From assembly GCA_024695225.1 (NCBI GenBank), contig JAILIO010000147.1:1-9750 (forward strand): a DNA stretch of 9,750 bases, written 5' to 3'. Origin of the DNA: Lachnospiraceae bacterium (lineage in GTDB: Bacteria > Bacillota > Clostridia > Lachnospirales > Lachnospiraceae). Below are positions 1 to 6,239 of this stretch, one piece after another; within the stretch, counting starts at the first letter, position 1; the number at the start of each line of letters is the position of its first letter. The notes beneath the pieces were generated by a model. The model did not search any database. It was not told where the DNA came from and saw only the letters and a program-made list of their open reading frames with translations. The position numbers and the translations under genes are program-made.

Positions 1-138
1 CGCCGGGCGGGGTTGTATGTCTGCAACCGATGCCCACCGGAGTAAATCGGTGCAAGTCCGTCAGCAGCTGATGCCCACCGGAGTAAATCGGTGTCAGTAT
101 GTCAGCAGCTGATGCCCACCGGTGTAAACCGGTTTCCT
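1..138. repeat. 41-bp tandem hairpin array, runs off left edge
   Basis: The core GATGCCCACCGG starts at 29, 70 and 111, an exact 41-bp period. The stretch before 29 (GTATGTCTGCA next to GATG) matches the end of a unit, so the array continues to the left. Each unit holds a hairpin: CACCGG pairs with TCGGTG (one G-T pair) around a 6-nt loop in units 1 and 2. In unit 3 ACCGGT pairs with ACCGGT around a 4-nt loop. A second small dyad, TCAG-CAG-CTGA, bridges adjacent units. The array ends about 8 bp from the trmN6 stop codon, so it is the 3' flank of the minus-strand operon. There is no T-run after the hairpins on the minus strand, so it is not a canonical intrinsic terminator. Function unknown. 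Confidence 0.85.
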
Positions 139-145
139 CAAGGTG

Positions 146-871
146 TCAGAGTCCGTATATATCCTTTACTTCCCGGGTGTATTCGCCGTCAGGACCGCAC
201 AGTATCAGCGGCGGGAGCAGTTTCATCTCCATTCCGGCTCCTTTCACCGCGGTCATCAGGAACATGGAAGCGTTTTTGCCTGCATTCGGATGGACCTGGC
301 ACATGACCCGGGGCGTCAGGTTGTGTTCCATAAGGGTTTTTATTATCTCCGGCATGCGGTTTGCCCGGTGGACCAGATGAAAACTTCCTCCGCCTCTAAG
401 TGCAAAGGCCGCAGCCCTCGCCACATCTTCAAATGTGCAGGCCACTTCGGATCTTGAAACAGACAGGCTTTTATTTGCATAATCCCGTCCGCTGCCGGCT
501 TTTACATATGGGGGGTTTGAGACTACGGCGTCAAAAGATGAGGGCGCGGTGTACCGGTCAATATTTTTGAGATCCCCTGTGATGATCCGGATCCGTTCAG
601 TGAGGGCGTTCAGTTCCGTGGATCTCCGGGCCAGTGAAGCGCATTCTTCCTGTATCTCTATGCCGGTAAAATGAGTGTCTTCGGTTTTTGCGGACAGGAG
701 TATGGGCAGGATGCCGTTGCCGCTTCCCAGGTCCAGAACAGAGGATCCCCTGCGGATCCCGGGAGCTGCAAAGCCTGTCAGCAGCACGCTGTCAACGCCG
801 AAACAGAAGAGCTCAGTCTCCTGGATTATTCTGAGGCCGTTCCTCTGAAGGTCGTCTGTCCGCTCGCTCAT
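146..871 (-). CDS. trmN6: tRNA1(Val) adenine-37 N6-methyltransferase (TrmN6/YabB family)
   Basis: A 241-residue class I SAM-dependent methyltransferase. The N-terminus has the family signature DDLQ..GLRIIQ, then FGVDSVLL at residues 24-31. SAM motif I is DLGSGNG (47-53), an acidic motif II follows (IEIQEE, 71-76), and the catalytic NPPY is at 119-122, the signature of N6-adenine or other exocyclic-amine methylation. The characterised E. coli member (YfiC) methylates A37 of tRNA-Val1 in the cytoplasm; the same substrate here is inferred. The ATG at 871 is chosen because the conserved region begins at once after it, although the upstream Shine-Dalgarno (AAGAAG) is weak. The start lies inside ricT, so translation is probably coupled. 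The length is normal for the family. In many Bacillota rsmI follows; here a repeat array follows instead and the window ends. Confidence 0.9.
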   Translation of the reverse strand: MSERTDDLQRNGLRIIQETELFCFGVDSVLLTGFAAPGIRRGSSVLDLGSGNGILPILLSAKTEDTHFTGIEIQEECASLARRSTELNALTERIRIITGDLKNIDRYTAPSSFDAVVSNPPYVKAGSGRDYANKSLSVSRSEVACTFEDVARAAAFALRGGGSFHLVHRANRMPEIIKTLMEHNLTPRVMCQVHPNAGKNASMFLMTAVKGAGMEMKLLPPLILCGPDGEYTREVKDIYGL

Positions 872-1712
872 TTTTCTGCTTCTTGGTGTTCTTAGGGGCT
901 TTCTTGGTGAACCTGAGTTCCGATGCCTTGTATTCTTCCATCTCCTTTTCCTCGCCGCGCTCGATGAGGATCCTGGCGGTCTGGCGGATCAGGTCCACGG
1001 ATGCGACCTTTCCTCTCTCACCTTTTTCCGTGGTGACAAAATCTCCCACATCCGGCATGGTGCTCCTGAGTTCCGCGTAGGCTTCCTCCTCATATTTCAG
1101 GCAGCACATAAGCCTGCCGCAGAGTCCGGATATCTTTGTGGGGTTGAGGGAAAGGTTCTGCTCCTTTGCCATCCTGACGGAAACGGGAGCGAAATCATCC
1201 ATGTAGGAAGCGCAGCACACAGGGCGTCCGCAGACTCCCAACCCGCCTTTCATGCGGGTTTCGTCCCGGACTCCGATCTGGCGCAGTTCGATCCTGGCCC
1301 TGAATATGGAGGCCAGATCCCGGACCAGTTCGCGGAAATCCACTCGCTGGTCGGCGGTGAAATAAAAGATTATCTTTGCGCCGTCGAAGGTGTACTCGGT
1401 GGAGACCAGGTTCATGTCCAGCCCGCGATCCGCGATCTTCCTGGCGGCGGTGGCGAAGGCGGTCTTTTCCTTCTGCCGGTTTTCCGCGTTTCTGATCTCA
1501 TCCTCTTCCGTGGCGATGCGCTCTATGGGCAGCAGGGGAGCCTTTATCTTTGATTCATCCACCTCGTAGGGCTCCATTGCAACCGTACCGAAGGAGAGAC
1601 CTCTCACGGTCTCCACGATCACATGATCATTTCTCTTGAGTTCAAAACCTGCAGGATCAAAGTAGTAAGCCTTTCCTGCATTTCTGAAACGGATTCCTGT
1701 AACTTTTTTCAT
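813..1712 (-). CDS. ricT: PSP1-domain protein RicT (YaaT), Y-complex subunit
   Basis: A 299-residue protein of the PSP1/YaaT family. Two near-mirror cysteine clusters are present: CGRPVCC at 161-167 and CGRLMCC at 198-204, joined by the highly conserved segment MAKEQNLSLNPTKISG (181-196). In Bacillus subtilis RicT joins RicA and RicF in a complex that carries [4Fe-4S] clusters and directs RNase Y cleavage and maturation of mRNAs; the cysteines are the expected ligands. The N-terminal half (1-150) is the usual YaaT fold. The last 30 or so residues form a Lys/Arg/Asn-rich tail beyond the conserved domain, and its final 19 codons (counting the stop) overlap the start of trmN6. The start at 1712 is supported by GAAAGGA five bases upstream. 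It sits downstream of holB, the classical Bacillota order, separated by a 187-bp gap that contains a tandem repeat. Confidence 0.93.
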   Translation of the reverse strand: MKKVTGIRFRNAGKAYYFDPAGFELKRNDHVIVETVRGLSFGTVAMEPYEVDESKIKAPLLPIERIATEEDEIRNAENRQKEKTAFATAARKIADRGLDMNLVSTEYTFDGAKIIFYFTADQRVDFRELVRDLASIFRARIELRQIGVRDETRMKGGLGVCGRPVCCASYMDDFAPVSVRMAKEQNLSLNPTKISGLCGRLMCCLKYEEEAYAELRSTMPDVGDFVTTEKGERGKVASVDLIRQTARILIERGEEKEMEEYKASELRFTKKAPKNTKKQKNERADRRPSEERPQNNPGD

Positions 1713-1733
1713 CTATATCCTTTCAAATGATAA

Positions 1734-1761
1734 TGTATATGTTTTCTGTGTTTCTTTTCAG
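1734..1761 (-). promoter_or_regulatory. candidate ricT promoter (weak)
   Basis: Reading the minus strand, CTGAAA (complement of 1756-1761) is followed after 16 nt by TATACA (complement of 1734-1739). Each matches the sigma-A consensus at 4 of 6 positions. The CTGAAA box is part of the 38-bp repeat, so every repeat copy carries a similar -35-like hexamer, but only this one has a TATA-like box at the right distance before ricT. ricT may instead simply be read through from holB. Confidence 0.3.
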
Positions 1762-1895
1762 ATAAAACCTTGGCAGTACTCTTTTCTGTTTCTTTTCAGA
1801 TAAAACCTTGGCAGTATTCTTTTCTGTTTCTTCTCAGATAAAACCGCAGCAGTATTCTTTTTGGTTTCTCTTCATAAAAAACCGAGCCTGCAACT
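1744..1895. repeat. 38-bp tandem array between holB and ricT
   Basis: The sequence CAGATAAAACC begins at 1759, 1797 and 1835, an exact 38-bp spacing. A fourth, degraded copy (TTCATAAAAAACC, about 1871-1883) continues the phase up to the holB stop at 1900. The copy nearest ricT has a 2-bp insertion (CTGTGTTTC for CTGTTTC). On the plus strand the unit reads CTGTTTCTTTTCAGATAAAA, then CCTTGGCAGTA and a pyrimidine run. TCTG and CAGA within it can form a short stem. The period is not a multiple of three, so an encoded repeat peptide is unlikely. Conservation falls towards holB, as expected for an old copy next to the gene and newer copies further on. Function unknown. Confidence 0.9.
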
Positions 1896-1899
1896 CCTG

Positions 1900-2901
1900 T
1901 CAGTGGCTGTTTTCCTGGATCGCAAGGAAGAGCAGTTCGATCACCAGATCCTTGGTCACATTTGCTCTGAACCGTTGTTTTGCCTTGGTCAGGGCGTTCA
2001 GTATATTTTCTATCCCCTCGTAGGAAATGTGGTCTGCGGCGTCCTTGATCCCTCTGGTCTCGTTTCTGAAAACCAGCCTGTCCGGATCCCTCACAGCCTT
2101 GTACAGGAGCACATCCCTGTACCAGACAGTCATTATCCCCAGAAAATCCCCGGGATCCATATTCCATTTGCCCACTTCCGTAACGGCGTTCATGAGTTCT
2201 AACTGGTCTGATTCCCGAATGTGGCTGAGCAGTGAAACCGCGGACTGCCTTATCTCCTCGTATTCTTCATTGAGGGCCAGGAGCCTCGCTCTTCCGATGT
2301 TGCCCCTTGCAAAGGCGGTGCACAGTTCTGCCTTTGATCCCTTCACATCCAGCACATCGTTCAGGTAGGCTGCTATCTGCGAATCCGGCAGAGGCTGCAG
2401 ATGCAGCGTCTGGCAGCGGCTCCTGATGGTCTCTATAAGGGAACCTGCGGAGGTGGTGAGCATTATTATGACTGCATATTCCGGAGGCTCTTCGATGGTT
2501 TTTAAAATGGCATTCTGGGCGGTCGGATTCATCTTCTCCGCGTCCGGGATAATGTATATCCTGTATTTTGACAGGGAAGGACGGGTATGTATGGAATTCA
2601 CAAGGCCGGTCCGCACATCGTCAATGCCGATGGTCTTTGGCTTCTCATGCATTATCCGGACCAGATCGGGATGGGACATGGACTCGGTGAGCCTGCAGGA
2701 ATGGCATTCACCACAAGGACCCTCGTACCTGGTGTCGCTTTCGCACAGCAGGGCGCGGGCATATATGTCGGCGATAAAGTTTTTGCCGGAGCCGGTCTCG
2801 CCTTCTATTATGAGTGTCTGTATGGGTTCATCCCGGCGGATGGATTCCGCAAGCGTCTCGCGAATCCGCTCCTGCCCGATGATATCTTCAAATTTATGCA
2901 T
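1900..2901 (-). CDS. holB: DNA polymerase III subunit delta' (clamp loader)
   Basis: A 333-residue AAA+ protein of the clamp-loader family. It opens with FEDIIGQE (4-11), typical of DnaX/HolB. A P-loop-like GETGSGKN is at 34-41, a zinc module uses Cys53, Cys63, Cys66 and Cys69 (CGEC..C), a Walker-B-like segment is IYIIPDAEKM (115-124), and the sensor/SRC motif TIRSRCQ is at 158-164. The Walker B region lacks the DExx acidic pair and the P-loop ends in Asn rather than Thr/Ser, which fits delta', a non-hydrolysing stator in the cytoplasmic clamp loader, and argues against DnaX. The length is right for delta'. The start is set by the conserved MHKFEDIIGQ; the Shine-Dalgarno is poor. It is the first gene of the minus-strand operon, with its promoter expected in 2902-3072. 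Confidence 0.92.
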   Translation of the reverse strand: MHKFEDIIGQERIRETLAESIRRDEPIQTLIIEGETGSGKNFIADIYARALLCESDTRYEGPCGECHSCRLTESMSHPDLVRIMHEKPKTIGIDDVRTGLVNSIHTRPSLSKYRIYIIPDAEKMNPTAQNAILKTIEEPPEYAVIIMLTTSAGSLIETIRSRCQTLHLQPLPDSQIAAYLNDVLDVKGSKAELCTAFARGNIGRARLLALNEEYEEIRQSAVSLLSHIRESDQLELMNAVTEVGKWNMDPGDFLGIMTVWYRDVLLYKAVRDPDRLVFRNETRGIKDAADHISYEGIENILNALTKAKQRFRANVTKDLVIELLFLAIQENSH

Positions 2902-3072
2902 GGATTTATTCTACAACCAGAGCGGATTCTTTACAAGTTTTACAGGGAGTGGGAGTTATGCCGCAATTCTTGCTTTTGGTATGTAAATCAATTAAACTGA
3001 AAGCTGGCGGGTGTATATCACATCCCGGATACGACCATTGCCGCCGCTTAAGATGAAGGAGGTATCACGACC
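2902..3072. promoter_or_regulatory. divergent promoter region (holB / M4 protease)
   Basis: This 171-bp gap separates two genes transcribed outward, so it must hold both promoters unless one lies inside a gene. On the plus strand the best candidate is TTGCTT (2970-2975), 17 nt, TAAACT (2993-2998), matching the consensus at 3 and 4 of 6 positions. The ribosome site for the plus-strand gene is a perfect AAGGAGG at 3056-3062, ten bases before the ATG. On the minus strand no hexamer pair is convincing; a direct repeat of TTTACA near 2932-2945 (plus strand) is the only notable element. Confidence 0.4.
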
Positions 3073-5289
3073 ATGGGAAACGATCGTTCCGGAGCAAGGG
3101 ATAAGAGATCCCTCATCATTCTTGTAGTCATTCTGGTCATATTCTTATTTGTTCTCGGCGTTATCATCATGGGGACTGTTGTAAATGAAGAAAATAATGA
3201 AGCGTCTTCCCAGCAGGCTTCTGAAAGCGGGGACTATGCAGAAGAGTCTTTTGAAACCGAAACTTCGGAGGAAGCACTGCCAAACCCGGTGGGAGTGGGT
3301 GAGATGGTAAATGAAGACATAATGAGCGAGGCTCTTATGGGTGAAGAAGCAGTCACCACATTTATCGGGGAATCATTTTACGACGGCCTTGTGAAAAATG
3401 ACGAGGATGCAGCCGAAGCCATATACAGTGTGATGGACAGGATCGGAGGAGATGAGACCACACAGCTTGGGCGTGTGATCATTTCGGGAAATGTGGACGG
3501 AGGCACTTATTATACCTTCCAGCAGGTTGTGGGAGACATCTCCGTATACGGGGCTGCCATAAAGGTACTGGTGGACAAGGACGGCAAGACTGCAGGACTT
3601 GTGAGCGCTGTGATCCCGGGGCTGGATCCGGGGTATTCCGATGACTGGCAGATCGACGGGACCCAGGCAGAGGAGATCGTGAAGAAAGAGTATGAGGATG
3701 AGAAACTGGATATCGACAGTGCTTACACTCAACGGGTGCTTCTGCCCCTGGAGGATACCGGCAGGTATTATTACGCATGGGGAGTCTGTTCGAACAATTA
3801 TTATAACGGGGTTGACACTGCCTATCTGATGCATTATGTGAGCAGCGGCGGAGAATATCTCTACTGCATCCCTCTGTCAAATCCCGAGAGCAACGAGATT
3901 TATTCGGGTACCCATGTGGAATATGATTTTGACGGCATGAAGGCTGAAACCTGGACAGGGACCGTGACGTCCAACAACGGTGAAACCCAGGAGATCAGTG
4001 TTCCTTATATGGTGGATCCTTCAACAGGCGATATGGTGCTGGGAGATCAGGAGCGAAAGATCCTGTGCGCAGATTATGCGGACTACACAAATGACGAGAT
4101 CATAACCCCGATAGTTGCCGAGGATGGGAAATGGGAAGATGTTTATCTCATAATCTATTACAATTACATATCCTGCTATGACCTTTACAAATCGGCCGGC
4201 TGGGAAGGGCCTGACGGCGCAAGGTCGCCTTCTCTGATCCTCATGGATGCGGTAAATGAGGACGGCACCCCCATGGAGAACGCCTGTTATGCAGGCTTTT
4301 CCGGAGGTTTTCAGAAGTTTCTGTTTGACACTGAAAATCATTTCGGGGAGGCCATGGATGTGGTCGGACACGAATTTACCCACTGCGTGACCAGCACCAC
4401 TATGACCACGAATATCTATATGAACGATTACGGGGCGATAAATGAGGGCATGAGCGATATCATGGGAAATCTGGTGGCCATTGAATGTGACGCCACAGAC
4501 AAGCCCTTCATCATGGGGGACAAGCAGCCTGAACTGGGCGTGAGATCCATGATACATCCAAACGAAAGCAAACAGCCTGTCTTTGTGTGGGACAGATATT
4601 ATGTCCCGGCGGCAGCAAACGGTACGGACAGTAACGACAACGGAGGCGTGCACTGCAATTCCTCCTTCCTGAACAATATCTCATACAAGCTGGACCAGGC
4701 AGGTATGGCCACGGAGGATCAGTTTTACTATTGGTTGAATGTCGCTGATGCCATGACTCCCAGGACAGATTATCCACAACTCATGCAGATACTTCCCTGG
4801 ATCATGAAAAATCTTGGGTACGACAAGTATCTGGACGCCCTGAACAAGGCCATCGATGACACCAAACTGCTGGAAGACCGTTCGGTGCCGGAACAGCCCC
4901 CTGAAGGTTATTCCATGCTGGAATTCCAAATACCCGAGAATGTCATATCTGATGATTACGATGTGACAGCGGGTATAGTAGATCTCTCGGAAGAGGATGG
5001 AGATACAGACACATATCCTGAAGCCGGGGACAACATTGTGGCGTCTACCCTTCCTCCCGGGGAATACATCTTCGTATTGACTATCGCCAATCTCGATACA
5101 GGTGAAAAAATGTATGCCATCCCTGCGAAAACCGGTTGGGAACTGACAGACGAAGCCGGTTTGGAAAGCATGACTGCTGAGATGGTGATCGGTGACGATC
5201 ATATACTGACTCTTAAAAAGGGCGAGAAACTGGTACTGGACAGCGAGTCATTTGTGACCGCTCTGGATGGAAAGTTTGCAGATAAATGA
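3073..5289 (+). CDS. M4 (thermolysin-like) zinc metallopeptidase, membrane-anchored or exported
   Basis: A 738-residue protease. Residues 1-13 are basic, followed by one hydrophobic segment (14-36) with no clear signal-peptidase site, so it may stay anchored with its bulk outside. Residues 37-90 form an acidic linker. Residues about 95-185 resemble the FTP propeptide (YTFQQVVGDISVYGAAIKV, 147-165), followed by a PepSY-like region (about 198-260). The catalytic domain shows HEFTH at 433-437 (two zinc His and catalytic Glu434), GAINEGMSD with the third zinc ligand Glu458, and DNGGVH with His527, equivalent to thermolysin His231. The spacing from the second His to Glu is one residue longer than in thermolysin. 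After about residue 610 there is an extra acidic, probably beta-rich domain of 130 residues that I do not recognise. It probably degrades extracellular protein after removing its own propeptide. The start has an ideal AAGGAGG. It appears monocistronic. Confidence 0.93.
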   Translation: MGNDRSGARDKRSLIILVVILVIFLFVLGVIIMGTVVNEENNEASSQQASESGDYAEESFETETSEEALPNPVGVGEMVNEDIMSEALMGEEAVTTFIGESFYDGLVKNDEDAAEAIYSVMDRIGGDETTQLGRVIISGNVDGGTYYTFQQVVGDISVYGAAIKVLVDKDGKTAGLVSAVIPGLDPGYSDDWQIDGTQAEEIVKKEYEDEKLDIDSAYTQRVLLPLEDTGRYYYAWGVCSNNYYNGVDTAYLMHYVSSGGEYLYCIPLSNPESNEIYSGTHVEYDFDGMKAETWTGTVTSNNGETQEISVPYMVDPSTGDMVLGDQERKILCADYADYTNDEIITPIVAEDGKWEDVYLIIYYNYISCYDLYKSAGWEGPDGARSPSLILMDAVNEDGTPMENACYAGFSGGFQKFLFDTENHFGEAMDVVGHEFTHCVTSTTMTTNIYMNDYGAINEGMSDIMGNLVAIECDATDKPFIMGDKQPELGVRSMIHPNESKQPVFVWDRYYVPAAANGTDSNDNGGVHCNSSFLNNISYKLDQAGMATEDQFYYWLNVADAMTPRTDYPQLMQILPWIMKNLGYDKYLDALNKAIDDTKLLEDRSVPEQPPEGYSMLEFQIPENVISDDYDVTAGIVDLSEEDGDTDTYPEAGDNIVASTLPPGEYIFVLTIANLDTGEKMYAIPAKTGWELTDEAGLESMTAEMVIGDDHILTLKKGEKLVLDSESFVTALDGKFADK

Positions 5290-5301
5290 GGGCGTGTTCC
5301 C

Positions 5302-5376
5302 GGAAAGGGCTCACTGTTAATCTTTCCGACAGCCTCACATTTGGCTGTCTATCTTTACGGATCTTTATCTTTTTTA
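5302..5376 (+). terminator. probable terminator of the M4 protease gene (double hairpin)
   Basis: Two adjacent hairpins start 13 bp after the stop. GGAAAG (5302-5307) pairs with CTTTCC (5322-5327). GACAGCC (5328-5334) then pairs perfectly with GGCTGTC (5343-5349) around an 8-nt loop. A T-rich stretch with an interrupted tail follows, ending in a run of T at about 5370. The tail is not an uninterrupted T-run directly at the stem, so termination may be imperfect. Confidence 0.5.
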
Positions 5377-5404
5377 TCTGAAATCCCGAAAAGCGAACCG
5401 AAAA

Positions 5405-5433
5405 TTGTCAAGTATTTCAGTACATGTTACAAT
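5405..5433 (+). promoter_or_regulatory. sigma-A promoter with extended -10
   Basis: TTGTCA (5405-5410) matches the -35 consensus at 5 of 6 positions. The spacer is exactly 17 nt, and TACAAT (5428-5433) matches the -10 at 5 of 6, preceded by TG one base upstream (5425-5426), the extended -10 element. This is the strongest promoter in the window. The expected start of transcription is near 5440. It faces a structured repeat array and, 266 nt further on, the acetyltransferase gene. It therefore drives either a long 5' leader of that gene or a separate small RNA. Confidence 0.7.
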
Positions 5434-5475
5434 TTATAGGTCTGCGCTTTTTTTGCTTTGTAATACCCTGTTATA

Positions 5476-5655
5476 GGGGGCGAAATATCGCAGTGCAAAG
5501 TTATCTGCTTTGGGGAATGCGTACTGTGCCCTATATTTTCCTGATTTTGTGGCTGATCACAGTTCCCCGTAGATATCTGTATTTTTGGGACGCATACAGT
5601 GTCCCATGGATATCAGTTTTTGATGATCGGGCATACGAGAGCATCAGGCATATTT
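5476..5655. repeat. degenerate 35-38-bp tandem array of hairpins
   Basis: Five diverged units begin at about 5476, 5511, 5548, 5586 and 5621. Most open with a G-rich run (TGGGG, TGTGG, TGGGA), have GCATACAG or ACTGTG in the middle, then a C-run, and end in ATCTG or ATCAG plus T-run. Structure is better kept than sequence. Unit 1 has GCGA-AATA-TCGC (5480-5491). Unit 3 has TGTG-gctgat-CACA (5548-5561). Unit 4 has TGGGAC paired with GTCCCA (5586-5591 with 5601-5606). GGGGAA (5512-5517) can also pair with TTCCCC (5563-5568). The unit length is not a multiple of three. A 77-codon reading frame crosses the array but starts inside the promoter -10 region and has no ribosome site, so I do not call it a gene. 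The array fills most of the gap before the acetyltransferase. Confidence 0.6.
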
Positions 5656-5705
5656 AGCTCGTTTAATATAGTATCTGTAAATTCGAGAGGGAAAGGAAGT
5701 GATTT

Positions 5706-6239
5706 ATGAACGTTGATTACAAGGCGCTGCCGGATATCCGGGGCGAGGATGAGAAACTGTGGATCAGACCTGCCAGAGATGAAGATATCGAGTTTATGAT
5801 AAATCTCAGGAATGATCCTTACATAAAAGAAAGGTTTGTTTACAGAAAAGATTTCACCCTGATGTCGCAGAAGAACTGGATGGACAACATGGTTTATACA
5901 GGGAAGGTTATCCAGTACATAGTGTTTTACGATGACAAAAAGATGGGTTGTACATATTATCTGCCCGTGGAGGACCGGGAGGATGAGGTGGAACTGGGGA
6001 TATATTTAGATCCCAACTATGTGGGAAAACAGATAGGAAGGAAACTGACCCACCTGTTCTGCGATCTTGCGAGGGATCTGGGATTTAATGCAGTCATCGC
6101 AAGGGTCATAGAGACAAACCCCGCATCCTACAGGATGCTGATGGCGGCAGGATTTAATGAAGAAAGTACATTTACTCAGATAAGCGAGCCCAGCGGAAAA
6201 GAACTGAATATGAAAATGATGAGATTTCCTCTCAGATAA
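5706..6239 (+). CDS. GNAT-family N-acetyltransferase (RimJ/RimL-like)
   Basis: A 177-residue single-domain acetyltransferase that would use acetyl-CoA. The N-terminal strand WIRPARDEDIEFMINLRND (19-37) is typical of RimJ/RimL-type GNATs. Motif A runs ELGIYLDP (96-103), then the acetyl-CoA pyrophosphate loop VGKQIGRKL (106-114, the Q-x-x-G-x form). Motif B is NPASYRMLMAAGF (138-150). The substrate cannot be told from sequence: ribosomal protein N-termini, amino sugars or small amines are all possible. The ATG is preceded by AAAGGAAGTGA at good spacing. It probably depends on the promoter at 5405-5433, with a structured leader, though a weaker A/T-rich box (TATAGT, 5667-5672) lies nearer. The last 20 or so codons are part of a decayed repeat that continues downstream, so the C-terminus may differ from relatives. 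Confidence 0.88.
   Translation: MNVDYKALPDIRGEDEKLWIRPARDEDIEFMINLRNDPYIKERFVYRKDFTLMSQKNWMDNMVYTGKVIQYIVFYDDKKMGCTYYLPVEDREDEVELGIYLDPNYVGKQIGRKLTHLFCDLARDLGFNAVIARVIETNPASYRMLMAAGFNEESTFTQISEPSGKELNMKMMRFPLR

Noticed and set aside
40..66. Resemblance of GGTGCAAGTCC to a cobalamin riboswitch core.
   Set aside because: It occurs in only one unit of a tandem array (the next unit reads GGTGTCAGTATG). The GCCACTG box and the rest of the conserved core are missing, and no B12-related gene follows.
1..138. CRISPR array.
   Set aside because: The units are directly contiguous with a fixed 41-bp period and no variable spacers; no cas genes are nearby. The same applies to the 38-bp and 37-bp arrays.
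1796..2167. A 123-residue minus-strand frame ending in repetitive Arg/Lys/Tyr-rich sequence.
   Set aside because: It is an alternative frame of the holB 3' end that runs on into the 38-bp array; it has no ribosome site and no independent support.
4021..4653. A 210-residue minus-strand frame opposite the M4 protease.
   Set aside because: It is fully antisense to the catalytic domain, which is unambiguous (HEFTH, GAINE, DNGGVH); no ribosome site or recognisable motif supports it.
5440..5655. 6S RNA.
   Set aside because: The length and the preceding promoter would fit, but the 5' end has no complementary 3' end to form the long closing stem, and the fold is a row of small hairpins rather than a rod with a central bubble.
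5424..5657. A 77-residue reading frame with hydrophobic stretches (TVPYIFLILWLITVP), possibly a small membrane protein.
   Set aside because: It starts inside the promoter -10 region, upstream of the expected transcript start, has no ribosome site, and crosses a tandem array whose period is not a multiple of three.
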